This document shows positions 1 through 7,218 of a DNA stretch of 36,836 bases, piece after piece. Numbering within the stretch: position 1 is the first letter of the stretch; every line of letters begins with the position of its first letter. Location of the stretch: contig JAFGLY010000148.1 of the NCBI GenBank assembly GCA_016927815.1, positions 1-36,836 of the forward strand. Direction: 5' to 3'. Below the pieces are notes generated by a model. That model was not told the origin of the DNA. It searched no databases and saw nothing but the letters and a program-made list of their open reading frames with translations. The translations under genes and the position numbers were made by a program. The DNA is from Deltaproteobacteria bacterium. Its GTDB lineage: Bacteria; Myxococcota_A; UBA796; JAFGLY01.

Positions 1-23
1 GTAGGCTGTAGGCTGTAGGCTGT
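1..23. repeat. Heptanucleotide tandem repeat (GTAGGCT), at least 3 copies
   Basis: Three full copies of GTAGGCT occupy 1-21 and a partial copy follows. The tract may continue left of the window. It lies about 60 bp beyond the stop codon of the leftward PLP enzyme gene. Read on that gene's strand it is the same heptamer (CTACAGC, circularly permuted) found at 10838-10869. Confidence 0.9.
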
Positions 24-63
24 GGCCGGAGCCCTGCCGCAGTTGCGGGTCGTCTGGTGGAGT

Positions 64-77
64 TCCTACGTCCTACG
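64..77. repeat. Two copies of heptamer TCCTACG, opposite in sense to the 1-23 tract
   Basis: TCCTACG is repeated twice in tandem. Its CCTAC core is the reverse complement of the GTAGG core of the tract at 1-23, with the same 7-bp period. Positions 8-19 and 65-76 could pair at 10 of 12 bases, forming a long-range stem just beyond the stop codon of the leftward gene that ends at 83. Confidence 0.6.
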
Positions 78-82
78 GGCTC

Positions 83-1573
83 CTAAGGACCGGGAAGCTC
101 CAGCGGCGGTACCGGCGGATCCCCGTCCCGGGCGTACCAGTCTGCCGTGAGCGGATCGGGCACGTACCGATCGGCGTGCTCCCTCCAGTGGTGGGCCACG
201 TAGGGTACGGCCTCGAGCAGGACCTCGAGATCCTCGCGGGACGTGGCCGGAGAGAAGGACGCGCGCACCCAGCCCGGCCTGGCCAGCGCCTCCCCGGCGT
301 CGAGGCGGGCCAGGATGGCCTCGCTCCGCTCCCGGCCGATCCCCAGGAGATCGTGTCCGTAGGTGCCTGCGCACATGCATCCCCCCCGCACCTGGATGCC
401 GTAGAGGTCGTCGAGCAGGCGTACGGCGAGGTTGTGGTGCAGGAGGCCGTCGTCGAGGATGAACGAGAGGATGCCGATCCGTGGGGCCTCGAGGTCTCCG
501 AGGAGGCGGATCTTGGGATCACCCGCCCAGGCCTCCACCGCCCGCCGGAGGCACGCCGCTTCCAGGGCCTGGATCCGGTCCACGCCGATGCGTTCCTTCA
601 AATCCAGCACCAGACCCGCTCGGATGACCTGCACGATGGGCGGGGTCCCCCCCGACTCCCGGTGCTGGAGATCGGCCAGGTAGCGGTGCTCCCAGGGGGA
701 CGTGTAGAGCACGGTGCCGCCGCCGGGTTCCACGGGCACGCGTCCGCGGAAGAGGGACCGGTCGGCCACGAGCAGCCCGGGCGCCTGGGGCCCACCCAGG
801 AACTTGTGCATGGACACGAAGACGGCGTCCTTGCAGAGCGCCGGATCGTCGCGGGGGTGCAGGTCCACGTCCACGTAGGGCGCTGCCGCGGCGTAGTCGA
901 AGAACGCGAAGCCCCCGTGCGCGTGCATCACGCGGGCCAACGCGTCCACGTCGCTCAGGATGCCCGTCACGTTGGAGGCCGCCGAGAACGTTCCGATCTT
1001 GAGGGGTCGATCCCGATGACGGGGATCCGTCAGCAGGCGATCCAGCTCCCGCCAGTCGGGCCGTCCGAGCGTGTCGTACCCGATGGCCTCCATCTGGGCG
1101 ATGCTCTCCCGCCAGGGCAGGTCGTTGGAGTGGTGCTCCATCCGGCTGCAGACCACCAGGGGCCGCTGCTCTGGGACGAGGTGCTCCCGGCACCGGTACG
1201 ACTCGAGGATGGGATCCGGGATCCGGATGCCGAGCGCGCCGATGAGCCGGTTGATGGCACCGGTGGCGCCCGACCCCACGAAGACCACCACGTCGTCGGC
1301 CGTGGCGTGGAAGGACTTCCGCACCTTCTCGTGGGCCTGCTCGTACCAGGAGGTGATGTGCCGGCTGCCGGTGTTGGCCTCGGTGTGGGTGTTGCAGAGC
1401 AGGGGGAGGACCTCGTTCCGGATGACGTCCTCGATGGGTCCGAAGGCCTGACCGCTGGCGGTCTGGTCGAAGTAGCGCTTCTTCCTCGCACCGCCGCCGG
1501 TCTGGAGAACGGTCTCGGCTCCGATGGTGCCCGCGCGGGCCCAGGAGAGGATCGGATCGGACAGGATCGTCAT
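83..1573 (-). CDS. Cysteine-desulfurase-like class V PLP-dependent enzyme
   Basis: The 496-residue product belongs to the fold-type I, class V aminotransferase group that includes SufS/CsdA cysteine desulfurases and selenocysteine lyases. Visible hallmarks are His147-His148 for stacking on the cofactor, Asp226 contacting the pyridine nitrogen, and the Schiff-base lysine Lys257 in a SMHKFLGGP motif. Near the C-terminus, RGGCMCAG (Cys399, Cys401) sits where desulfurases carry their persulfide cysteine. The protein is about 90 residues longer than typical SufS, so its true substrate is open; the family also contains lyases and epimerases. The ATG start overlaps the stop of the upstream ProRS-like gene as ATGA, with an AAGGA-type ribosome site inside that gene, so the two are probably translationally coupled. 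The frame stays open far upstream, but that extension is a shadow of the ProRS-like gene. Confidence 0.85.
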   Translation of the reverse strand: MTILSDPILSWARAGTIGAETVLQTGGGARKKRYFDQTASGQAFGPIEDVIRNEVLPLLCNTHTEANTGSRHITSWYEQAHEKVRKSFHATADDVVVFVGSGATGAINRLIGALGIRIPDPILESYRCREHLVPEQRPLVVCSRMEHHSNDLPWRESIAQMEAIGYDTLGRPDWRELDRLLTDPRHRDRPLKIGTFSAASNVTGILSDVDALARVMHAHGGFAFFDYAAAAPYVDVDLHPRDDPALCKDAVFVSMHKFLGGPQAPGLLVADRSLFRGRVPVEPGGGTVLYTSPWEHRYLADLQHRESGGTPPIVQVIRAGLVLDLKERIGVDRIQALEAACLRRAVEAWAGDPKIRLLGDLEAPRIGILSFILDDGLLHHNLAVRLLDDLYGIQVRGGCMCAGTYGHDLLGIGRERSEAILARLDAGEALARPGWVRASFSPATSREDLEVLLEAVPYVAHHWREHADRYVPDPLTADWYARDGDPPVPPLELPGP

Positions 1574-3162
1574 GGGGTCCTTCGGGGTCGGAGACGTTGC
1601 AGGAGCCGCGGCACGACCTCCGCGAGGGGCACGTCGAAGCTGTCGCCACCCGACCGTTCCCGCCACTCGGCCGTGCCCTCGGCGAGGCCACGCCGGCCGA
1701 GAGCCAGGCGGACCGGTGAGCCGTAGAGATCGGCGTCCTTGAACCTGGGGCCGGCGCGCTCGTCCCGGTCGTCGTAGAGGACGTCCAAGCCGGCGTCTTC
1801 GCAGGCTCGGTACAGCACGTCGGCCGCGGTGGTGACGGCCGGATCGCCGGCCGCGAGGGAGAGCAGGGTGACCTCGAAGGGCGCCACCGGGCCGGGCCAG
1901 CGGAGGCCGTGCGCGTCGTGGTGGCGATCCACCACGGCCTGGAGCAGGCGACCCACGTCCACCCGTACCGCGCAGGCCGGCACGCGGACCTCCCGGGCGT
2001 CGCGCCCGAGCACCGAGAGGCCGGGCGCACCCTGGGGCCACGCCTCCAGGTGGGCGACCGCGAGGGCGGGCACGGCCTCCAGGACGCCCGGGCAGTTCGG
2101 ACAGCCGTCCCCGGGCGCGGCGAGCCTGAGATCCTCCACCCGGTCGGACGCCAGGTCCCGGTCCACGTCCACGCCCCGGACGTGGTGACCCTCCCGGTTC
2201 GCGCCCGTGACCATGCCGGCAAGGCCCGAGAGCGACCGGTCCACCCACACCGGTACGCCGGTCGCGGAGGCCGGCAGGTGGGCACGCACCGCCCCCAGCG
2301 ATCCGGGCAGCGCACCCAGCAGGCCGCGGATGGCCGCACCCGGCGCGGGCTGCAGGATCCGGGCACCCAGGAGTGCGCCCAGACGGGCCTCGGACAGGGC
2401 GTGGTCGCCTCGAACCACGGCCAGGATCGGGCGGCCGTCGGCCTGGAGGACCAGGGTCTTCAGTTGGCGCTCGGGCGGGATGGCGTAGGGCGGGCTCGCG
2501 AGGTCGTCGATGGTCCGGACCCCGGGCGTCGGGAAGGGCTCGGGACGATCGAGCGGGGGGCCGGGCGAGGGGCGCGTCGGACGGCCCGTGGCCAGGCTGA
2601 CCTGGACCGCACGCCCGCAGGACGCGCAGGCCAGGACCGAGGCCGGGCCCGAGGGCACGGCCACATGGATCCAGCCGTCGAGCGGATCGCCGCCGCCCAG
2701 GCCTCCGCCCCGGATCGGATCGAGGCCCAGGTCGGCCAGCATCGCGCCGAGGGCGTCCCGCAGCGCCCGCACGCGCGCGTCGAGGGCGGCCCGGTCGGGT
2801 TCGACGAGGAGCCGGTGGAGCACCGGGGCGAACGGAGGCCGCCAGCCCTCCCCCGGGGGGGGCGGAGCCGCGCACCCCCAGGCCTGGGGCAGGAGACGCC
2901 ACGAACGGATCAGGGCAGCCGCCACGGCCAGGAGCGCCCCGTCGGCCACGCGCACCTCCTCCCAGGGGCCGGTGGCTGCCTCCAGCGCCGCAGAGGCGTG
3001 GCGCTCGAGACGGGTGAGCGCGCGGGTGCCCAGCGGAAGCCAGGCCGGGTGGCCCTCCACGATGCGCAGCAGCCCCGCCCGGGCCAGGAGCGCCTGCCCC
3101 GGTGACGCGGCGTCGGCGGGGGACTCGCGCAGCGTGGGGGCGAGGAGGCGCGTCAGGCGCAT
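1570..3162 (-). CDS. Prolyl-tRNA synthetase paralogue with degenerate catalytic core
   Basis: The 530 residues align along the whole length of bacterial-type ProRS (about 570). The N-terminus matches the family start (MRLTRLLAPTLRE). An editing INS/YbaK-like domain spans about 215-345 and retains its lysine (Lys235 in LKTLV) and the RGDHALSE motif. A C-terminal anticodon-binding domain spans about 425-530, with VAPFEV and YDDRDERAGPRFKDADL. The synthetase core is eroded. The motif 2 stretch that is normally FRDE plus MRxREF is replaced by a Pro/Gly-rich sequence near 95-112. The EVGHIFxLGTKYS block is unrecognisable at 365-385. Motif 3 GxGVSR is reduced to DVGR (Arg405). The product probably cannot make prolyl-adenylate but could still bind tRNA-Pro and edit. 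GGGAGGA precedes the ATG. It leads a two-gene unit with the PLP enzyme. Confidence 0.85.
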   Translation of the reverse strand: MRLTRLLAPTLRESPADAASPGQALLARAGLLRIVEGHPAWLPLGTRALTRLERHASAALEAATGPWEEVRVADGALLAVAAALIRSWRLLPQAWGCAAPPPPGEGWRPPFAPVLHRLLVEPDRAALDARVRALRDALGAMLADLGLDPIRGGGLGGGDPLDGWIHVAVPSGPASVLACASCGRAVQVSLATGRPTRPSPGPPLDRPEPFPTPGVRTIDDLASPPYAIPPERQLKTLVLQADGRPILAVVRGDHALSEARLGALLGARILQPAPGAAIRGLLGALPGSLGAVRAHLPASATGVPVWVDRSLSGLAGMVTGANREGHHVRGVDVDRDLASDRVEDLRLAAPGDGCPNCPGVLEAVPALAVAHLEAWPQGAPGLSVLGRDAREVRVPACAVRVDVGRLLQAVVDRHHDAHGLRWPGPVAPFEVTLLSLAAGDPAVTTAADVLYRACEDAGLDVLYDDRDERAGPRFKDADLYGSPVRLALGRRGLAEGTAEWRERSGGDSFDVPLAEVVPRLLQRLRPRRTP

Positions 3163-3300
3163 ACGGTCCTCCCGGCGGGTCCAGGATCCTATCCGCCCCC
3201 GGCCGGAACGCGGAGCCTGGGGTCGGCCTCGGACCCCGCCGGGGGCGCTCCGGGTGTGGAGACGCCGCAGGGATCGCGTTACTCTGCGAGTCCTTTTCGC

Positions 3301-3320
3301 CGGAGGGTCCGAGCCCTCCG
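3301..3320 (+). promoter_or_regulatory. Leader hairpin before the Cys/Met lyase gene
   Basis: CGGAGGG (3301-3307) pairs perfectly with CCCTCCG (3314-3320) around a 6-nt loop. The hairpin ends 15 nt before the GTG start, and the presumed ribosome site GGAGG (3326-3330) follows it. The left arm also contains GGAGG. It could modulate initiation or be incidental in GC-rich DNA. No T-tract follows, so it is not a terminator. The rest of the divergent gap 3163-3335 shows no promoter I can name. Confidence 0.3.
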
Positions 3321-3335
3321 AAACCGGAGGATGCT

Positions 3336-4595
3336 GTGGAGGATTCCAAGAGTCAGGATCTGAAGGGCTTCTACCTGGACTGCGGGTTCCGAACCCGGTG
3401 CCTGCACGCGGGCGAGCACGTCGGGCAGCCCCAGCACGCGACCCACGCGAACGCGATCTACCAGACGTCCACGTTCGTCTTCGACAGCGCGCAGCAGGGA
3501 GCCGAGTACTTCTCGGGGGAGAAGGAGGGGTACATCTACACCCGGATCGGCAACCCCACGGTCAAGGTGCTGGAAGCCAAGATCAACGCGCTGGAGGGCG
3601 GCGATCTCAAGCGCCTGCGCCCCGACGTCCGGGTGTCCACGTTGGCCTACTCCTCCGGAATGGCCGCCATCGCCGGCACCCTGCTGGCTGTGGCCAGCGC
3701 CGGCGACACCCTCCTCATGGGCGACGTGGTCTACGGGGCCACCGAGCACCTGGCGTCCCAGGTGCTCCGCCGCCTGGGCATCCGTACCGTCGAGGTCGAC
3801 ACCTCGAACCTCGACGCGGTGGACCGGGCCATCCGGGCGCATCCCGAGGCCCGGGCCATCTTCTTCGAGACCCCCACCAACCCCATGCTGGCGGTGACCG
3901 ACATCTCTGAGCTGTGCCGGGTCGTGCGCGCCGTCAACCCCGACATCCGGGTCGCGGTGGACAACACGTTCGCCACCCCGTACCTCCAGCGGCCGCTGGA
4001 GCTCGGCGCCGACATCGTGGTCCACTCCACCACGAAGTACATCGGCGGGCACGGCACCGTGGTGGGCGGGCTCATGACCACCATCCACGACGACGTGAAG
4101 AACGCAGCGTACACCGTCATCAAGGACGTGGGGAGCGTGCCGAGCCCCTTCGACGCATGGCTCATCAACATGGGCCTCAAGACCCTCCCGGTCCGCATGG
4201 AGCGCTGCTGCGCCAACGCCCTGGGCGTGGCCCGTTTCCTCGAGTCTCATCCCAAGATCGAGCGGGTGTTCTACCCCGGCCTCGAGTCGAGCCCCTTCCA
4301 CGCCCTCGCCCGGAGGCAGATGAAGCACTTCGGGGGCATGGTGTCCTTCGAGGTCCGGGGAGGCCTGGAGGCGGGCCGCCGCCTGATGGACAACGTCCGG
4401 CTCTTCACGCTGGCCGTCTCGCTGGGCAGCGTGGACTCCCTCATCCAGCACCCGGCCAGCATGACCCACGCCAGCGTGCCGAGAGAGAAGCGGGAGAAGG
4501 GCGGTGTGACGGACGGCCTCGTGCGGGTTTCGGTCGGCATCGAGGACGTGGAGGATCTCATCCGGGCGCTGGACGAAGGCCTGACAAAGGCCTGA
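3336..4595 (+). CDS. Cys/Met metabolism PLP enzyme (methionine/cystathionine gamma-lyase type)
   Basis: The 419-residue product is a fold-type I PLP enzyme of the trans-sulfuration family, which cleaves or replaces the gamma substituent of cystathionine, methionine or O-acylhomoserine. Seen are the YTRIGNPT cofactor-phosphate motif (about 68-75), SSGMAAI, Asp209 in DNTFATPY, and the Schiff-base lysine Lys234 in STTKYIGGHG. The C-terminal motif HPASMTHASVP and VRVSVGIEDVEDL are typical of the family. The product could be a gamma-lyase or an O-acetylhomoserine sulfhydrylase; sequence alone does not separate them. I chose GTG at 3336 because GGAGG lies 5 nt upstream and homologous sequence begins just after it; the longer open frame from 3102 overlaps the divergent gene. 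It diverges from the ProRS-like/PLP pair, giving a small sulfur-amino-acid neighbourhood. Confidence 0.9.
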   Translation: MEDSKSQDLKGFYLDCGFRTRCLHAGEHVGQPQHATHANAIYQTSTFVFDSAQQGAEYFSGEKEGYIYTRIGNPTVKVLEAKINALEGGDLKRLRPDVRVSTLAYSSGMAAIAGTLLAVASAGDTLLMGDVVYGATEHLASQVLRRLGIRTVEVDTSNLDAVDRAIRAHPEARAIFFETPTNPMLAVTDISELCRVVRAVNPDIRVAVDNTFATPYLQRPLELGADIVVHSTTKYIGGHGTVVGGLMTTIHDDVKNAAYTVIKDVGSVPSPFDAWLINMGLKTLPVRMERCCANALGVARFLESHPKIERVFYPGLESSPFHALARRQMKHFGGMVSFEVRGGLEAGRRLMDNVRLFTLAVSLGSVDSLIQHPASMTHASVPREKREKGGVTDGLVRVSVGIEDVEDLIRALDEGLTKA

Positions 4596-4600
4596 CGCTT

Positions 4601-4634
4601 TGCGGTAGCGGGTGGACCGGACCGCAGCTATTTT
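4601..4634 (+). terminator. Possible weak terminator after the Cys/Met lyase gene
   Basis: TGCGGT (4601-4606) can pair with ACCGCA (4621-4626), and four T residues follow at 4631-4634. The stem is short and the loop 14 nt, so this is only a candidate. Confidence 0.3.
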
Positions 4635-4672
4635 CGTTAGAAAGCCGACCTCCAGAGAGCAACGCAGATCCG

Positions 4673-6022
4673 ATGCCCGTGCGCCCGTCCCTCCTGGCCT
4701 GCCTGTTCCTCTGTTCCGCCTGCGGTAGCGACGACTTCGAGGTCGAGGCCACGGTGGATCCCGACGTGCCCTCCATCGTGCGGCTCACCTGGAGCACCGA
4801 TCAACCGGGTCGATCCTGGGTCGAGTTCGCGAGTCCTGGTGAGGACGTCCAGCGCACCCCGGCCGGTCCGGACGGCCTCACCGAGCACGAGGTCGTGCTC
4901 CTGGGGCTGCCGTTCCTCGCCGAGGCCGAGTGGCGCGCGGTCACCGAGGTGGACGGACGGGCGCTCGAGGCCTCCGGTACGGTCGAGACCGGGGGCATGC
5001 CCGCCACCTTCCCGGACGTACGGCAGACCGCATGGGAGGTCCACGAGACCGCCCCCGAGCGGTTCTTCGCCGGCACGTTCCTCGCCTCCAGCGGCCTGTT
5101 CGTCTTCGACCGGGAGGCCGGCTACCGGTGGTTCCACACGTTCGACGGCCACCAGTTGCCCGAGTTCGAGATCTCGCACCAGGGCACGCTGCTCTTCAAC
5201 TCCTTCCTCACCGACCACACCGTGGACTCGGGCGAGCTCCACGAAATCTCCTGGGACGGCGAGATCGACGACGAACGCCCCCTCGTCATGGGCCACCACT
5301 CGTTCTTCGAGATGCCCTCGGGCGACATCGCCTACGTCGCGGCGGACGTCCGCGACTGGTACGACCCGACCCTGGAAGAGACGATCTCCGTGGTGGGGGA
5401 CCAGATCCGCATCCTCCCGGCGGACGGGGGGGAGTCCTGGGCCTTCTTCTCCACGTGGGACTGGAGCGAACCCAAACGGCACGACCGGTGGAACAGCGGG
5501 TTCTACGGGGAACTCGGCGGCGACTGGACCCACGCGAACTCGGTCCGGTACCACGAGTCCACCGACACGTTCCTCCTCTCGCTCCGCAACCTGGACACGA
5601 TTCTGGAGATCGATGGCACCACGGCCGAGGTCCTCCGGGCGTTCGGACACCTCGGGTACGGCTTCGGGCCCGGGTCGACCCCGTTCTCGTTCCAGCACGA
5701 TCCCCGGTGGACGGTGGACGGCACGCTCCTGCTGCTCACCACCGACGAGCGTCAGCGGATGTCCATGGCCGTGGAGTACGAGGTGGACGACACCGAGCAG
5801 CTCCTCCGGGAGGTCTGGCGGTACCAGGACGCGGACGGCGTGTACGCCCAGCACCAGGGCGGAGTGCGCGTGCTGTCCAACGGAAACCGGATCGTCAACT
5901 TCGGGTCCGCCGGGGTCCTGCAGGAGGTCACCCGGGACGGGGACGTCGTCTGGGAGATCCGGGGCGGCACCGGCGCAGGGTTCGGCGCCACCGAGAGCTT
6001 CTCGTCCTTCTACACCCCCTGA
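4673..6022 (+). CDS. Arylsulfotransferase (ASST)-like lipoprotein
   Basis: The 449-residue product begins with a short signal peptide and a plausible lipobox ending at Cys17 (LCSAC), which suggests a lipid-anchored protein outside the inner membrane. An Ig-like or fibronectin-like N-terminal region (about 20-105) is followed by a beta-propeller-like domain. The stretch HANSVRYHE, then LLSLRNLDTILEID, is characteristic of the arylsulfotransferase family, where histidines and an arginine carry out PAPS-independent sulfate transfer between phenols. FQHDPRW and GGVRVLSNGNRIV also fit that propeller. Many family members are uncharacterised, so activity is not assured. The gene is convergent with the methyltransferase gene and their 3' ends overlap by 13 bp. 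The ribosome site before the ATG is weak. Confidence 0.75.
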   Translation: MPVRPSLLACLFLCSACGSDDFEVEATVDPDVPSIVRLTWSTDQPGRSWVEFASPGEDVQRTPAGPDGLTEHEVVLLGLPFLAEAEWRAVTEVDGRALEASGTVETGGMPATFPDVRQTAWEVHETAPERFFAGTFLASSGLFVFDREAGYRWFHTFDGHQLPEFEISHQGTLLFNSFLTDHTVDSGELHEISWDGEIDDERPLVMGHHSFFEMPSGDIAYVAADVRDWYDPTLEETISVVGDQIRILPADGGESWAFFSTWDWSEPKRHDRWNSGFYGELGGDWTHANSVRYHESTDTFLLSLRNLDTILEIDGTTAEVLRAFGHLGYGFGPGSTPFSFQHDPRWTVDGTLLLLTTDERQRMSMAVEYEVDDTEQLLREVWRYQDADGVYAQHQGGVRVLSNGNRIVNFGSAGVLQEVTRDGDVVWEIRGGTGAGFGATESFSSFYTP

Positions 6023-7218
6023 TCCGGTCGCTCGAACACCAGGACGTGCTCGAAGCGCGGTCGGCCCGAGGGCGGCCCCGGCCGCTCGGCCGTGGCCCGG
6101 GCCAGGAGGTCGAGGCCGACGGCCGGGGCGCATGCGGCGATCGGATCCGCCACCCCCACGGTGCGCCCTCGCACGAAGCCATCGCCGATCACCAGGACCA
6201 GGCGGCCGCCGGGCCGGATCGCCGTGGCCGCACGGTGCATCCAGGCGGCGGTGTCCGCGCGCCAGGCTTCTCGGGCCGCGGCGGGGTCCTTCCGGAACGC
6301 ACGCCGGGACCCCATCTCCAGGTGCTCGGATGGCGCGAGGTCCAGCCAGACGTGCCTCAGGTGCTGCATGGGCAGGTAGTCGTAGACGCCCGGGTAGGGC
6401 GGGGACGTCACGATGCCGGCCAGTGGCTCGGGCGCCGAGAACCGGCGTGCGTCGGCCTCGACCACCACCGGGGGCGGGGTGTCGGGAGGCACGGCCTCTC
6501 GGAGCGCGGCGAGTCGACGGGCCAGCTCCCGTGCCTTGCGGTGGAACAGGACCGCGGTGGTCCCTGGCGGGCGATGGTGGGGCACCCTGCGCGCCACGGT
6601 GTCGCTCCTGCGGTAGGAGGCCTTCACGAGGATCGCCGAGAAGCACGCCCACATCAGGGGCTGAACCTCGGGCGGAGCCTCCTGGCAGGCGCGGCGCAAG
6701 GACTCCAACTCCCGGAGCACGTGGGCCTCGTAGGAGGCGGCGAGGGGGCGGAGGATGGACTCGGGCGGCAGGTCGCGGCCCGTGCGGGCTCGGTCGGTGG
6801 CCGCACGAGCCCGGCCGCGGAACGCCGTGAGCAGAGGCTCGTCCGCGAGGCAGGCCCGGACGCGCGCCAGGCGCACCGCCACCGGCGCGAGGTCCCACCC
6901 CAGGGCGGACCGGCCCGCGGCCAAGGCCTCCACCAGGACCGTGCCTCCACCGCAGAACGGGTCTCCCACGGGCCCGTCGGGCAGGGAACGGACGAGGAGC
7001 GCTGCGGCATCCGGATCGAGGCCCGCGGGCCAGGTGTGGAAGCCGTGCGTCCAGCGATCCGCCTGGACAGCGGCGCCCCGGCGGACCCCGCCGGCGCGCA
7101 CCAGGCCCCCGTCGTCGCCCGGGACGGCATTTCGACAGTGGAGCGCGAGCGCCTCGCGGGCCAGGCGCTCGGACGTCGACCTGCGGGCGCGGCGCGAAGA
7201 GGCCGGATCACCCGGCAT
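6010..7218 (-). CDS. TSPPY-type DNA (or RNA) methyltransferase
   Basis: The 402-residue product is an S-adenosylmethionine-dependent amino-methyltransferase. The cofactor motif DPFCGGGT is at 86-93 and the catalytic motif TSPPY at 271-275, followed by the late motif GGRLVLVIGDG. This order, with motif I before motif IV, and the TSPPY variant are typical of the COG0863/COG1041 group that methylates exocyclic amines of C or A in DNA, with RNA-acting relatives. I see no THUMP domain and no adjacent restriction gene, so it is either an orphan DNA methylase or an RNA methylase. Its start overlaps the 3' end of the Tim44-like gene by 11 bp, making it the third gene of a coupled leftward unit. Confidence 0.75.
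   Translation of the reverse strand: MPGDPASSRRARRSTSERLAREALALHCRNAVPGDDGGLVRAGGVRRGAAVQADRWTHGFHTWPAGLDPDAAALLVRSLPDGPVGDPFCGGGTVLVEALAAGRSALGWDLAPVAVRLARVRACLADEPLLTAFRGRARAATDRARTGRDLPPESILRPLAASYEAHVLRELESLRRACQEAPPEVQPLMWACFSAILVKASYRRSDTVARRVPHHRPPGTTAVLFHRKARELARRLAALREAVPPDTPPPVVVEADARRFSAPEPLAGIVTSPPYPGVYDYLPMQHLRHVWLDLAPSEHLEMGSRRAFRKDPAAAREAWRADTAAWMHRAATAIRPGGRLVLVIGDGFVRGRTVGVADPIAACAPAVGLDLLARATAERPGPPSGRPRFEHVLVFERPDQGV

Noticed and set aside
3163-3335. SAM-type riboswitch before the Cys/Met lyase gene
   Set aside because: I found a simple hairpin but none of the conserved cores of SAM-I, SAM-II or SAH classes by eye.
83-3349. Single 1088-residue reading frame on the minus strand as a fusion protein
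   Set aside because: Its first half is Pro/Gly/Arg-rich shadow sequence opposite the frame of the well-supported ProRS-like gene; true PLP homology starts at the ATG at 1573.
4637-6898. Long 753-residue minus-strand frame across the arylsulfotransferase gene
   Set aside because: It has no recognisable domain and covers two genes with clear homology; it is a GC-rich shadow.
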